NCBI GenBank assembly: GCA_031288555.1
Contig: JAITRE010000018.1
Span: 1 to 62,762, forward strand
Origin: Oscillospiraceae bacterium
Lineage (GTDB): Bacteria > Bacillota > Clostridia > Oscillospirales > Acutalibacteraceae
Length of the DNA stretch: 62,762 nucleotides
Direction: 5' to 3'
The notes below the pieces were generated by a model that made no database searches, was not told where the DNA came from, and worked only from the letters and a program-made list of their open reading frames with translations. Shown piece by piece: positions 1 to 8,156 of this stretch (position 1 is its first letter; each line of letters begins with the position of its first letter). A program made the position numbers and the translations under genes.

Positions 1-780
1 ATCTTTGGCTATTTTACAATAAGATTTAAAAATTTCTTCATTACTTTTAAATTTCGTTACATTAGGTTTATTCTCTTCTATTTTTAATTTATTAGCATTT
101 GAAAAATTATTTGTTCTTGTTTGATTTTTATTTAAATTATTTGTTTTTGTTTGATTTTTATTTAAATTGTTTGTTATTTTTTGTTTTTCTTCAAATCTAT
201 TTTTAAAATGTGTAGGTGCTATTTTCTTAGACTGTTGTTTTTTTGTAAAATCTTGTCGTTTTGTTTGCTGATTTGTTTGTCGCTTTACTTGATTTTTCGT
301 AAAGTTAGATTTATAGCCAAAGTTTTTTCTAGAAATATTTTTTGTGTTTCTTCCGACAGTTCTTCTATTCGGCGTTCTGTTGTTTTTTGAATTTTGAATT
401 CTTCTAGTTAAAGAAACTTGTTGAATATTAGAGCTAGGTTTTGAGTTTTCGCTAGAAAATGTAGAACTTACTATACCACCCAAAGAAACAAGTGTAAGCC
501 CCGAGGCTATTGCTATAGCTTTTGGTGAAAATTTTCCGCCACTTATAGTTTCTAAATCTTCTTGATTTAATTTTTTTTCTTTTAACTTTAAGTAATCTTC
601 AGCAGTGAAGTTGTAACCATATTTTCTTGCTATTGGTATTATATTGTTTTTTATAAAATTAATTTGGTTATTTTTAGATGAATCTTCAAAATTAAATCTA
701 TTTTTTAAATTTAAAATTTCATTTTTTATTTTATCGTTTTCATTAATATCGATTAAAAAATCTTCTAAATTTTTCTGCAT
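1..780 (-). CDS. Nif11-leader/double-glycine protein with basic Asn/Lys/Gln-rich tail (partial, runs off the left edge)
   Basis: Open from an ATG at 778-780 to the window edge (260 codons, no stop), with AGAGG about 7 nt upstream. Residues 1-82 look like a Nif11-type RiPP leader: an amphipathic N-terminus (LEDFLIDINEN), the hallmark ARKYGYNFTAEDY at 51-63 and a terminal ETISGG ending at 82. After the GG comes a hydrophobic stretch (KAIAIASGLTLVSLGGIV), then a long disordered tail rich in K, N, Q, R, T and S containing a 10-residue tandem repeat (NNLNKNQTKT). Three relatives lie in this window (912-1223, 38327-38743, 43261-43992); the last is closest and shares the post-GG segment. It is divergent from the 912 gene, 131 bp apart. 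Family knowledge: Nif11 leaders normally guide maturation and are cut at GG by a C39-peptidase ABC exporter. No such enzyme is seen here, and the tail is too long and Cys-poor for a lanthipeptide, so the function is unknown. Confidence 0.8.
   Translation of the reverse strand, partial: MQKNLEDFLIDINENDKIKNEILNLKNRFNFEDSSKNNQINFIKNNIIPIARKYGYNFTAEDYLKLKEKKLNQEDLETISGGKFSPKAIAIASGLTLVSLGGIVSSTFSSENSKPSSNIQQVSLTRRIQNSKNNRTPNRRTVGRNTKNISRKNFGYKSNFTKNQVKRQTNQQTKRQDFTKKQQSKKIAPTHFKNRFEEKQKITNNLNKNQTKTNNLNKNQTRTNNFSNANKLKIEENKPNVTKFKSNEEIFKSYCKIAKD
106..179. repeat. 30-bp tandem repeat, about 2.5 copies
   Basis: Units at 106-135 and 136-165 differ by a single base and a partial third follows from 166. 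On the minus strand each encodes NNLNKNQTKT or a close variant in the disordered tail of the Nif11-leader protein. The 30-bp period keeps the reading frame, so copy number could change without breaking the gene. Confidence 0.8.
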
Positions 781-911
781 ATAAACCTCTTTTAATTAAA
801 ATTTTCAATATTAATATTATCTTTAATATGTTGAATTTTATTCTTTTTTTTAAAAAAGTCAGAACATATTTTTAAGAAATTTTTAAAAAATACTTTAAGG
901 AGGTTTAAATT

Positions 912-1223
912 ATGTTTGATGATTTAGAAGAATTTTGTATAGCTGTAAGTGAAAATAGAGAAATTCAAGATGAAATTTTAAATATGAAAAACGAGTATTT
1001 ATCAAAAGAAATGCCGAATAAAGTTGTTAGTTTCATAAAAGACAAAATTCTACCTTTAGCAAAACAATATGGATATAATTTCACAATTGAAGATTATTTT
1101 AAAATGAAGGAAGAAAAAGTTTCAAAAAATTTAAATTTGCGAAATTTATTAAAAATAAGTGGTGGACGAATTTCTGTGAAGACTTTTGTAGTATTTTCAG
1201 GTTTTAATTTACTTTCTTTATAA
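912..1223 (+). CDS. Nif11-leader/double-glycine protein, short form
   Basis: 103 residues with a strong SD (AAGGAGG, 8 nt before ATG). It has the Nif11 layout: LEEFCIAVSEN near the N-terminus, AKQYGYNFTIEDY at 50-62 and KISGG ending at 85. The post-GG part is only 18 residues (RISVKTFVVFSGFNLLSL). It aligns with the hydrophobic segment of the neighbouring minus-strand relative and stops where that protein continues into its basic tail. A further 31 codons stay open in frame after the TAA, but they do not resemble the Lys/Asn tails, so a truncated tail is possible but unproven. It lies head to head with the partial relative at 1-780, so the two probably share a promoter region. The residue pattern clearly supports the Nif11 call; whether the product is a mature peptide, a membrane peptide or a remnant cannot be told. 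Confidence 0.8.
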   Translation: MFDDLEEFCIAVSENREIQDEILNMKNEYLSKEMPNKVVSFIKDKILPLAKQYGYNFTIEDYFKMKEEKVSKNLNLRNLLKISGGRISVKTFVVFSGFNLLSL

Positions 1224-1546
1224 AAGACTTTTTCGATTGTAAACAGAGTTAGATTTTTAAAATTAATTAAAGATTATTTTTTACAAGAAATTTATACAAA
1301 TTTTATAAATATTATATAGTAGAATAAAATAAGTTGCAGAAATTTTAAATTAAAAAGCTAAAGTATAGTAATGTTTCAGAAATTCTACATTTCTTATTTT
1401 AAAAATATGTATTTAGTCTTATTTTATATTTAAAATTTGTTATTAAATAGATTTAGTTTAAAATTAGATATTAAATTATTTATAATTCTTTGAAAGTTTT
1501 ATGAAGTTTTATTTTAATTAATTAAAAAACATAAAAAGGTTGGTGT
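1224..1546. other. Gene-free AT-rich intergenic stretch
   Basis: 323 bp of A/T-rich sequence without a convincing ORF, RNA or strong hairpin. It presumably holds the promoter of the DUF6273 gene that follows, but I cannot pick one with confidence. Confidence 0.5.
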
Positions 1547-2881
1547 ATGATATTGAAGAACATGTTGTCTATAAGCTTAGTTGTTTTTGTATTTTTAACA
1601 ACTGGTTTTTATAAAAGTTTAAATGTTTATTCGTTGCCTGCTAAAGCTAGCAAAACTATAAATTCTGTCCGTGAAATTAGTTCTTTTGAAGCCGGAGATG
1701 TCGATACAGATTTCAACAAAGGTTCTGATTGGATAGAAATAGCCACGAAAGAAAAATGTTCGCTTATATTGCGTAAAAATCCTATATTTTCATTAAACAA
1801 TGAAACCTTTAGAAATAAAGAAACAGCGTTGTTAGAAATTGATGAATGGTTTAAAAATTCACTTCCAAATAGCTCAGCTCTTAAAGCCAATGCTTATGAA
1901 AGCGATGTATGTGATTATGATTTTTGGCCAGAGCAATTTGGCAAACACTTTATAAGTAAAGCGGTAAAACCTTGGGATGGCAGATCTGAAGTTTGCGTTG
2001 CTTTTTTGCTTTCTTGTGAAGAAGTTGTAAATTATGTTAATGGAAAGGGAAAAGGGCAATCTTTTAAAAATTGGGAAGCTTTGGGCGACAAAATTAATGC
2101 CTGGTGTTTGAGAAACTCAAGCAACACATCTGCAGGGTGGACAGTCGACAAAGAAGGAAAAATTTGTTGCAATATTAAGACAGGCTTAGTAAGGCCAGCT
2201 ATGTGGGTTAATTCAGAGATATTTGAAAGAAGAGTAGCTACTCAAGGAAGAGTGATTGAAAGTCAACTGGCAAACGATATAGATTCTGAACACAAAAGTC
2301 CTTCTGGATGGGTTGAAATTGCAACATATAAAGGGGGAGATAATAATTACTCTCTTTTATTAAGGCAAAATGTTATAGAAGAGGTTGATTTTTCAACAGG
2401 TAAATCTAACGTTCAATATGTTGATTCAGAAATTAGAAGTAAAATAAACAATTGGTTTTTTAATTTAGACGAAAATTCTGTTGTTAAAAAATTTTCAGTG
2501 CCAAATGACTCTATTTATAAAACAGGAAAAATGTTTAGTTTAAAGAAAGGTGAAGGTCTAAGCATTCCTTTAGAATCAGAATTTGGATTTAATAAAAATT
2601 ATTTAGACTTTGCATTTTCTTTGAGTTATCAAGAAGCAAAATTATATGCTTGTGGAATTGAAAAAAATAAAACTACTTATTTTAACATTTTAGATTTTAT
2701 TGCACAGAATAATTGGGAATTTATTAAAGATTCAAAAGATCACAGCACTTGTTTGCGAAGTTTTCCAAATGGTTTTTTAGAAAAAGTTAGTGGAATTCCC
2801 GCAGTTTGTAATTCAGATAATAAAATTGGCGTAAGACCTTGTGTGTGGGTGAAGTCAGAGATCTTTAATTTTAAGAATTAA
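1547..2881 (+). CDS. Secreted protein with two DUF6273-like repeats
   Basis: 444 residues starting with a signal peptide (hydrophobic core LSISLVVFVFLTTGF) but no lipobox cysteine, so probably secreted or surface-retained. Two homologous halves follow, about residues 60-230 and 255-440. Each opens with S-x-W-(I/V)-E-I-A-T and a LxLRxN strand, has a WF-(K/F)-N-(S/L) helix, then FLLSCEE or FSLSYQE, and ends in (L/G)VRPxxWV(N/K)SEIF. The ending and the LLS-EE and W/CLR motifs match DUF6273, a domain common in Clostridia envelope proteins whose activity is unknown. The start is set by AAAGG 7 nt before ATG. It is convergent with sigE; an inverted repeat lies between them. A lipoprotein with the same domain lies at 25327-26949. 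Confidence 0.75.
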   Translation: MILKNMLSISLVVFVFLTTGFYKSLNVYSLPAKASKTINSVREISSFEAGDVDTDFNKGSDWIEIATKEKCSLILRKNPIFSLNNETFRNKETALLEIDEWFKNSLPNSSALKANAYESDVCDYDFWPEQFGKHFISKAVKPWDGRSEVCVAFLLSCEEVVNYVNGKGKGQSFKNWEALGDKINAWCLRNSSNTSAGWTVDKEGKICCNIKTGLVRPAMWVNSEIFERRVATQGRVIESQLANDIDSEHKSPSGWVEIATYKGGDNNYSLLLRQNVIEEVDFSTGKSNVQYVDSEIRSKINNWFFNLDENSVVKKFSVPNDSIYKTGKMFSLKKGEGLSIPLESEFGFNKNYLDFAFSLSYQEAKLYACGIEKNKTTYFNILDFIAQNNWEFIKDSKDHSTCLRSFPNGFLEKVSGIPAVCNSDNKIGVRPCVWVKSEIFNFKN

Positions 2882-2912
2882 TACGTAAGAAGAATTAAAT
2901 TAAAATAAGTTT

Positions 2913-3016
2913 AACCCACTTTATAAAACATTGTTAAATTTAGAAAATTTGTTTTGACTTAATAAGTTTGAGATGAAATTTTAAAAATAAAAATTTTTGT
3001 GTTTTTAAAGTGGGTT
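2913..3016. repeat. Long-loop inverted repeat between convergent genes
   Basis: Arm 2913-2930 (AACCCACTTTATAAAACA) is complementary to 2999-3016 (TGTTTTTAAAGTGGGTT) except for one inserted base; the loop is about 68 nt. It sits between the 3' ends of the DUF6273 gene and sigE. It could serve as a two-way terminator or mark a past insertion; the loop contains no recognisable gene. Confidence 0.6.
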
Positions 3017-3034
3017 TACTTTTAAATTAAGTTT

Positions 3035-3763
3035 TTAGCACACTTCGTCTAAGTCTCTTCCCAATCGTTCTATTATTTTCTTTTCAAGACGAGATATATA
3101 AGATTGCGATATTCCTAAAAAGTCTGCTACTTCTTTTTGCGTGTGTTCTTTTTTTCCATTAAGGCCAAAGCGAAACTCCATTATGTTTCTGTCTCTTTTT
3201 TTAAGTTTAGAAACAGCTTTTAAAAGCAATGCAAACTCCATTTCTTGTTCGATTTCATGTCCTATTGTATCGTGTTTACTTCCCAATATATCTGAAAGCA
3301 AAAGTTCATTTCCATCCCAGTCTGTGTTAAGTGGTTCATCAATTGATACTTCATTTTTGTTTTGAGAATTTTTTCTCAAATGCATAAGAATTTCATTTTC
3401 TATACATCTAGAGGCATATGTTGCAAGTTTTATATTTTTTTCTGGTTTAAAAGTGTTAACGGCTTTTATAAGACCCACCGTGCCTATCGAGACTAAATCT
3501 TCTACATTTGTACCGCTTGAGTCAAATTTTTTAGCTATATATACTACAAGCCTTAAATTGTGCGTTATTAAAGGTTCTCTGCAAGTTTCATCACCTTGCA
3601 AAATTTTGTCCATTATTTCCTTTTCTTCTTCTTTGCTTAAAGGTGCAGGAAGAGTTTCTGGCCCGTTTATGTAATATACTTCTTCGTAAAGATCTAAACG
3701 AGTGAATAGTTTAAACAACCAGTTTTTTAAAATTAATTTTAATTTTTTAAAAATTTTTAACAT
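3035..3763 (-). CDS. sigE: Sporulation sigma factor E precursor (pro-SigE)
   Basis: 242 residues from the ATG at 3761-3763, chosen because AGGGGG lies 6 nt upstream; an ATG 18 nt further up would place that SD inside the gene. Mother-cell sigma factor of early sporulation. The basic, amphipathic N-terminus (about residues 1-27) is the membrane-anchoring pro-sequence cut by SpoIIGA, followed by [13 protein letters not shown] as in SigE. Region 2 is clear ([40 protein letters not shown]), and so is region 4 ([32 protein letters not shown]). It lies 43 bp downstream of spoIIGA in the usual order, but the normally adjacent sigG is absent; a convergent DUF6273 gene follows instead. Confidence 0.95.
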   Translation of the reverse strand: MLKIFKKLKLILKNWLFKLFTRLDLYEEVYYINGPETLPAPLSKEEEKEIMDKILQGDETCREPLITHNLRLVVYIAKKFDSSGTNVEDLVSIGTVGLIKAVNTFKPEKNIKLATYASRCIENEILMHLRKNSQNKNEVSIDEPLNTDWDGNELLLSDILGSKHDTIGHEIEQEMEFALLLKAVSKLKKRDRNIMEFRFGLNGKKEHTQKEVADFLGISQSYISRLEKKIIERLGRDLDEVC

Positions 3764-3806
3764 AATAAACCCCCTATTCATTTTTTAAAATATAGATCTT
3801 AAAATT

Positions 3807-4676
3807 TTAATTAACCATTTCTTCACTTATTAAAGCTTCAAATTCTAATGGAAACAGTTTTTTGTTGCTAACTGCTATGTATGCTTCTTTTAAAATCGGT
3901 TTTTTATAGTTTTTTATATATATTTTGTCTGGTTTGAATGCCGGTAAAATTCCTTCCCCAGATACAGACTTAAATGGAACAATTCTACAATTTTTATGAT
4001 TTTTATAGTTGTATCCTAAAGATGTTTCCAATATGTTTTGTTTTTTTAAAAGTTCTTTTATATTCTGCGGAACTATATTTTTTATACGTTCATATTCTGC
4101 AACTATTACTGGAAGCGAAGAAAACGGTTCTTTAAGTGTGTTGCCTGTGTCTATTTTAGCTTTGATTTCAGTTTTTCTACCTCCCATTTCTACAAATATT
4201 TGTGAAAACGTTTTACTTGGAGCTTGTTTGCCAATTGTTTTACTTATAAAGACAAAGATTAAATAACTTACAAGAGTTGAAAATGCCAAGAATATTGGAG
4301 AAATGTTAAAATAAATAATGTTATTTCTTATTAGTAGTCCTGGTGGAGAGACAAAGATCCAAAGCAAAAACATAATACCGAAGAATATTAAATTTATCGT
4401 ATAAAAAACAACTATGGATTTTACTAAAATTTTATTACTATAAAAACCAAATGAAATTAAAATCATTGCAACGGAAAAAAATATTTTTGCAGTTAATGAA
4501 ATAAAAAAAGATATATCTAAAAATATCATTAAAGAATAAATGCTACCTAAAATTGCTGCCAGAATTAAACGAATTCTTTTTGTTTTTATATTTAAAAAAT
4601 TACTTGTTCCCAGTAAAATTAAATAATTTATAAATAAATTAATGCTTATCAATACATCAAGATAAATAGTTTTCAT
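3807..4676 (-). CDS. spoIIGA: Sigma-E processing peptidase SpoIIGA
   Basis: 289 residues. The N-terminal half carries about five membrane segments (for example LFINYLILLGTSNF and IIFLDISFFISLTAKIF-like runs). The C-terminal half is the retropepsin-like aspartic protease with the active-site motif KIDTGNTL, followed by EPFSSLPVIV. It cleaves the pro-sequence of SigE at the sporulation septum after a signal from the forespore (SpoIIR in Bacillus; not seen here). Start ATG at 4674-4676 with AAAGGAG upstream. It is the first gene of the spoIIGA-sigE operon. Both key parts are present, so the gene looks functional despite the eroded surroundings. Confidence 0.93.
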   Translation of the reverse strand: MKTIYLDVLISINLFINYLILLGTSNFLNIKTKRIRLILAAILGSIYSLMIFLDISFFISLTAKIFFSVAMILISFGFYSNKILVKSIVVFYTINLIFFGIMFLLWIFVSPPGLLIRNNIIYFNISPIFLAFSTLVSYLIFVFISKTIGKQAPSKTFSQIFVEMGGRKTEIKAKIDTGNTLKEPFSSLPVIVAEYERIKNIVPQNIKELLKKQNILETSLGYNYKNHKNCRIVPFKSVSGEGILPAFKPDKIYIKNYKKPILKEAYIAVSNKKLFPLEFEALISEEMVN

Positions 4677-5259
4677 TTATATGTATCTCCTTTAGGTATA
4701 TATCGACAATATGTAAAGCTTTACAAAGATAAGACTTAAGTTTAGATAAGTTTAAAAGTACAATTTAATGGTACACAATATAATTTTATGCAGCTGTCAT
4801 AAAATGTAACAAAAAAACTTTTCAATTTTTGTTCAAAATTGATAAAAATAAAATCTAAAGTTTTATAGAAATTTAAAGAATTGAAGTATCTAAAAGAAAA
4901 TTCAATATTAATTTTTGTATTTAAAATTTATAAAGGAAAAAAGAATAAAAATATAAATCATAGCTAAAAATTGTATTTTAAAATTTACTATTTAGTGTAG
5001 AATTTTAGTATTTTATAAGTAAAATTAAATTAAATATAGATCTTGTCTACAATTTAGCGATCACATTTAGCATTTTTAAACGCAATAATTTAATAAATAA
5101 AAATATAAAACAACAGAAAACTTTTAAATTCTTATTATGTAATTGCAGAAAATCGTAAAGTTCATCTTACTTCTGTGGTTTAAGATAATTAGAAATTAAA
5201 ATGTAAAATTTTTCAACAATAGTAATTTAAATTTTGATATTTCTACACGCAGTTTTAAT
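4677..5259. other. Intergenic region between feoB and spoIIGA
   Basis: 583 bp with no credible ORF. It holds the candidate spoIIGA promoter near 4783-4812; the rest is featureless A/T-rich sequence without an evident feoB terminator. Confidence 0.5.
4783..4812 (-). promoter_or_regulatory. Candidate spoIIGA promoter
   Basis: On the minus strand TTGTTA (4807-4812), an 18-nt spacer and TAAAAT (4783-4788) give a sigma-A-like promoter about 107 nt before the spoIIGA ATG. A sequence resembling a Spo0A box (ATTGTCGATA, minus strand of 4703-4712) lies between it and the gene, with one mismatch to the TGTCGAA core. In Bacillus the spoIIG promoter is Spo0A-activated, but the box lies upstream there, so this is only suggestive. 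Confidence 0.3.
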
Positions 5260-7404
5260 TTAGAAAATTGACGAAAAAAGTTTAACACTTTGAGTTATCA
5301 AAAAACAAGTTACAATGCCACAAATTGTTGGTAGCAGAAAGGCGATTGTTGTCCACTTCAAACTTTTTGTTTCTTCTTTTATGGTTAGACAAGTTGTTCC
5401 ACATGGAAAGTGCATTAACGAAAATATCATAGTACAAATAGCTGTTAAAGAAGTCCATCCGTTGTTTACAAGCAGTTGTTTTAAGGATTCTAGGCTTTCA
5501 AGCTCTAAAATTGATCCACTACTTAGATAAGACATAATTATTATCGGCATTACTATTTCGTTAGCAGGAAATCCTAAAATAAATGCTATTAGAATTGTTC
5601 CGTCAAGACCTATTGTTTTTGCAAAAGGGTTTAAAAAAGTTATGCATATATTTAAAAGGCTGCTGTTTTTTAATTTTAAATTTGACATAATGAAAATTAT
5701 TAAACCTGCTATAGAGGCAACGCTCATTGCTCTTAATAAAATAAGAAATGTTTTTTCAAAAATAGATCTAATTATTACTCTTAAAAATTGTGGTTTTCTA
5801 TACGGAGGCATTTCTAAAATAAAAGATGATGGCATTCCTTTTAGCAAAGTTTTTGAAAGAATTTTTGAACAGATTAATGTCGCAAAAATTCCAATGATTA
5901 CTATTAGTGATAAAATAAAAGGAGAAAGAATTGTTCCTGCTAAGCCGTTATTTACGCTAAAGAACATGGCTATAATAGATATTAAAATTGGAAATCGTCC
6001 GTTGCATGGCACAAAAACATTAGTTAAAACTGCTATTAGTTTTTCTCGTTTAGAATCTATAATTCTACATCCTGCGACACCGCAAGCATTACATCCAAAT
6101 CCCATACACATAGTGAGAGCTTGTTTTCCGTGTGCGCCAGCTTTTTTAAAGAATTCATCTAAATTAAAGACAACTCTTGGCAAATATCCAAAATCTTCAA
6201 GTATAGTAAAAAGCGGAAAGAAAATTGCCATTGGAGGAAGCATAACCGACACTACCCACGCAAGAGTTCTGTAAATTCCAAGAATTAACATTTTGTGCAG
6301 CCAGTTAGGCGCATTTATATTTTCAAATATACAAGTTAGTTTTTCTTGAATGTCAAATAAAAAATTAAAAATTATTTTAGAAGGATAGTTAGAACCGATT
6401 ATTGTCAACCAAAATATAATTCCTAAAAGACAAATCATAGCTAATATGCCTGTTTTTTTTGAAGTTAAAAATTTATCTATTTTTTCATCTCTTTTGTTGT
6501 AAGATTTATCTTGAACTTTAACGCATTTTTTGTATATTTTCTCTGCTTGTTTTATTGTGTCAGAAGCGATAATATCTTTGACAGTTTCTAGGTCAATTTT
6601 ATTTTTTTGAAGATTTAATTTAACTTCCTCCATTTTAATTTTTATTTCGTTATCGTTTAGTAAATCGAATCCAAAATTGTTTTTTAACGATTCTCTTAAG
6701 GTTTTGTCCATATCAAAAAGTTTTATACTTAGCCAAATAGGGCTTATAAATTCTTTTTTAATCCACAAAAAGTTATTGTCTTTACGTAGATTATATTGTT
6801 TTATTTTGTATTTTGCTATTTTTTTCTCTATAATTGGAGAAAGACTTGATATTATGTATTTGACATTGTTGCTGTAATTAATAATTTTATTTTTTTCTTC
6901 GTTTATTCTACTTGAAATTTTGTAAATTTCTTCACTTAAACTATTTAAACCGAATGAATTTCTTGCGTTTGTTGCAACGACTGGTACATTTAATTGTTTA
7001 GATAATTTTTCTATGTCTACATGTATCTTCTTTTTTTCAGCTTCATCTATTAAATTAACACAAACAACCACATTTTTTGCAATTTCTAAAACTTGTATAA
7101 TAAAATTAATATTTCTTTCAAGGCATGTTGCGTCAGTTACTACCACTGTTACATCCATATTACTAAAACAAATAACATCTCTTGCGATATGTTCTTCCAT
7201 AGAGCATGACGACAACGAATATGTACCTGGCAAATCGATTACTTTAAAGCACATTTTTTTGTAAAAAAATTTTCCCCAAGCAGTTGTTACTGTTTTACCT
7301 GGCCAATTTCCTGTATGTTGTCGAAGCCCTGTAAGATGATTAAACACAGTGCTTTTTCCAACATTAGGATTTCCCACCAAAGCAACTGTTTTTATATTTT
7401 TCAA
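5260..7404 (-). CDS. feoB: Ferrous iron transport protein B
   Basis: 714 residues, full length for the family. The N-terminal G domain carries G1 GNPNVGKS (11-18), G3 DLPGTYSL, G4 NLID and the GNWPGKTV switch region. A helical spacer follows, then a membrane part with two Gate segments (LPPMAIFFPLFTILEDFGYLPR; MCMGFGCNACGVAGCRIIDS with its conserved cysteines). It moves Fe2+ across the cytoplasmic membrane in a nucleotide-dependent way and is the main anaerobic iron uptake route. It is preceded by feoA with 10 bp between them, so they are co-transcribed. No feoC and no convincing Fur box are seen. Confidence 0.96.
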   Translation of the reverse strand: MKNIKTVALVGNPNVGKSTVFNHLTGLRQHTGNWPGKTVTTAWGKFFYKKMCFKVIDLPGTYSLSSCSMEEHIARDVICFSNMDVTVVVTDATCLERNINFIIQVLEIAKNVVVCVNLIDEAEKKKIHVDIEKLSKQLNVPVVATNARNSFGLNSLSEEIYKISSRINEEKNKIINYSNNVKYIISSLSPIIEKKIAKYKIKQYNLRKDNNFLWIKKEFISPIWLSIKLFDMDKTLRESLKNNFGFDLLNDNEIKIKMEEVKLNLQKNKIDLETVKDIIASDTIKQAEKIYKKCVKVQDKSYNKRDEKIDKFLTSKKTGILAMICLLGIIFWLTIIGSNYPSKIIFNFLFDIQEKLTCIFENINAPNWLHKMLILGIYRTLAWVVSVMLPPMAIFFPLFTILEDFGYLPRVVFNLDEFFKKAGAHGKQALTMCMGFGCNACGVAGCRIIDSKREKLIAVLTNVFVPCNGRFPILISIIAMFFSVNNGLAGTILSPFILSLIVIIGIFATLICSKILSKTLLKGMPSSFILEMPPYRKPQFLRVIIRSIFEKTFLILLRAMSVASIAGLIIFIMSNLKLKNSSLLNICITFLNPFAKTIGLDGTILIAFILGFPANEIVMPIIIMSYLSSGSILELESLESLKQLLVNNGWTSLTAICTMIFSLMHFPCGTTCLTIKEETKSLKWTTIAFLLPTICGIVTCFLITQSVKLFSSIF

Positions 7405-7414
7405 ATTATCACCC

Positions 7415-7684
7415 CTAAAATTCTAAAACTAAAATGTTTTTTGCATCTTCTTTTCTTAAAGCAATCACTGCCCCCCTTAGCAAATAAGCTACTGGATTTC
7501 CGAAAGGACTTTTGTTTAAAACACTCACTTTTGTTCCTTTAATAAACCCTAGGTCAAGCAATCTTTTTCTTTTTATTCCAGTACTCAGCAATTTTATTAT
7601 TTTTACGGTTTTTCCTACAGAAATATTGTCAAGAAACATTATATTACCATTTGTTTTCTGTTGTTTCACACATAAAATCCCCAT
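7415..7684 (-). CDS. feoA: FeoA, SH3-like partner of FeoB
   Basis: Small cytosolic protein; the core FLDNISVGKTVKIIKLL followed by RLLDLGFIKGTKV and the C-terminal DAKNILVLEF is the FeoA SH3-like fold that supports FeoB. The start is uncertain. TTG 7693, ATG 7684 and ATG 7639 are all in frame; 7639 gives the usual family length (about 74 residues), while 7684 has a GAGAG that sits rather close to it. No position has a strong SD. It is the first gene of a feoA-feoB operon. Confidence 0.88.
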   Translation of the reverse strand: MGILCVKQQKTNGNIMFLDNISVGKTVKIIKLLSTGIKRKRLLDLGFIKGTKVSVLNKSPFGNPVAYLLRGAVIALRKEDAKNILVLEF

Positions 7685-7693
7685 TTCTCTCAA

Positions 7694-8156
7694 TAAAACA
7701 AAAGTTTATTTTAAATTTTTCTTTTTTTATTATATGTTTTTAAAAATTAAATGTGAAAATTTGGTTTTAAATAATAAAATATGTTTTACATTTATAAATT
7801 AGAATTTTAAAGTATTTGATAGTTGTAAGTAGAATTTTAGATAAAATTTATTAGATTATTTTATAATTTAATTTTAAAATAGTATTTTCTATTTTAATTC
7901 GTCAATAAATTCAGTTAAATTTTGTGAATAGTTTTATTGCAATAATTTTCTATAATTTTAAGAATATTTATTAGTTTATTATCAGAATTTTAGTATTTAC
8001 TGTGTTTTTATAATCTTTAATTTTTGAGAAATATGTTTTTATAATTTTTTGTTTATTATTTAAAAGTTGAAGTTTGCTCCTTAATATTTTATTTGATCGT
8101 TATTTAAAATAAAAAATTTTAAACTAGATTAATTTTTGTTATGTGTTAGAAAATCG
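7694..8156. other. Gene-free intergenic stretch upstream of feoA
   Basis: 463 bp, almost entirely A/T. I see no gene, RNA or ACT-domain remnant of the neighbouring aspartokinase in it. It should contain the feoA promoter. Confidence 0.5.

Noticed and set aside
181..390. 69-codon plus-strand ORF
   Set aside because: It is antisense to the Nif11-leader protein with strong family support on the minus strand.
5642..6274. 210-codon plus-strand ORF inside feoB
   Set aside because: Antisense shadow of a well-supported gene; no SD and no domain.
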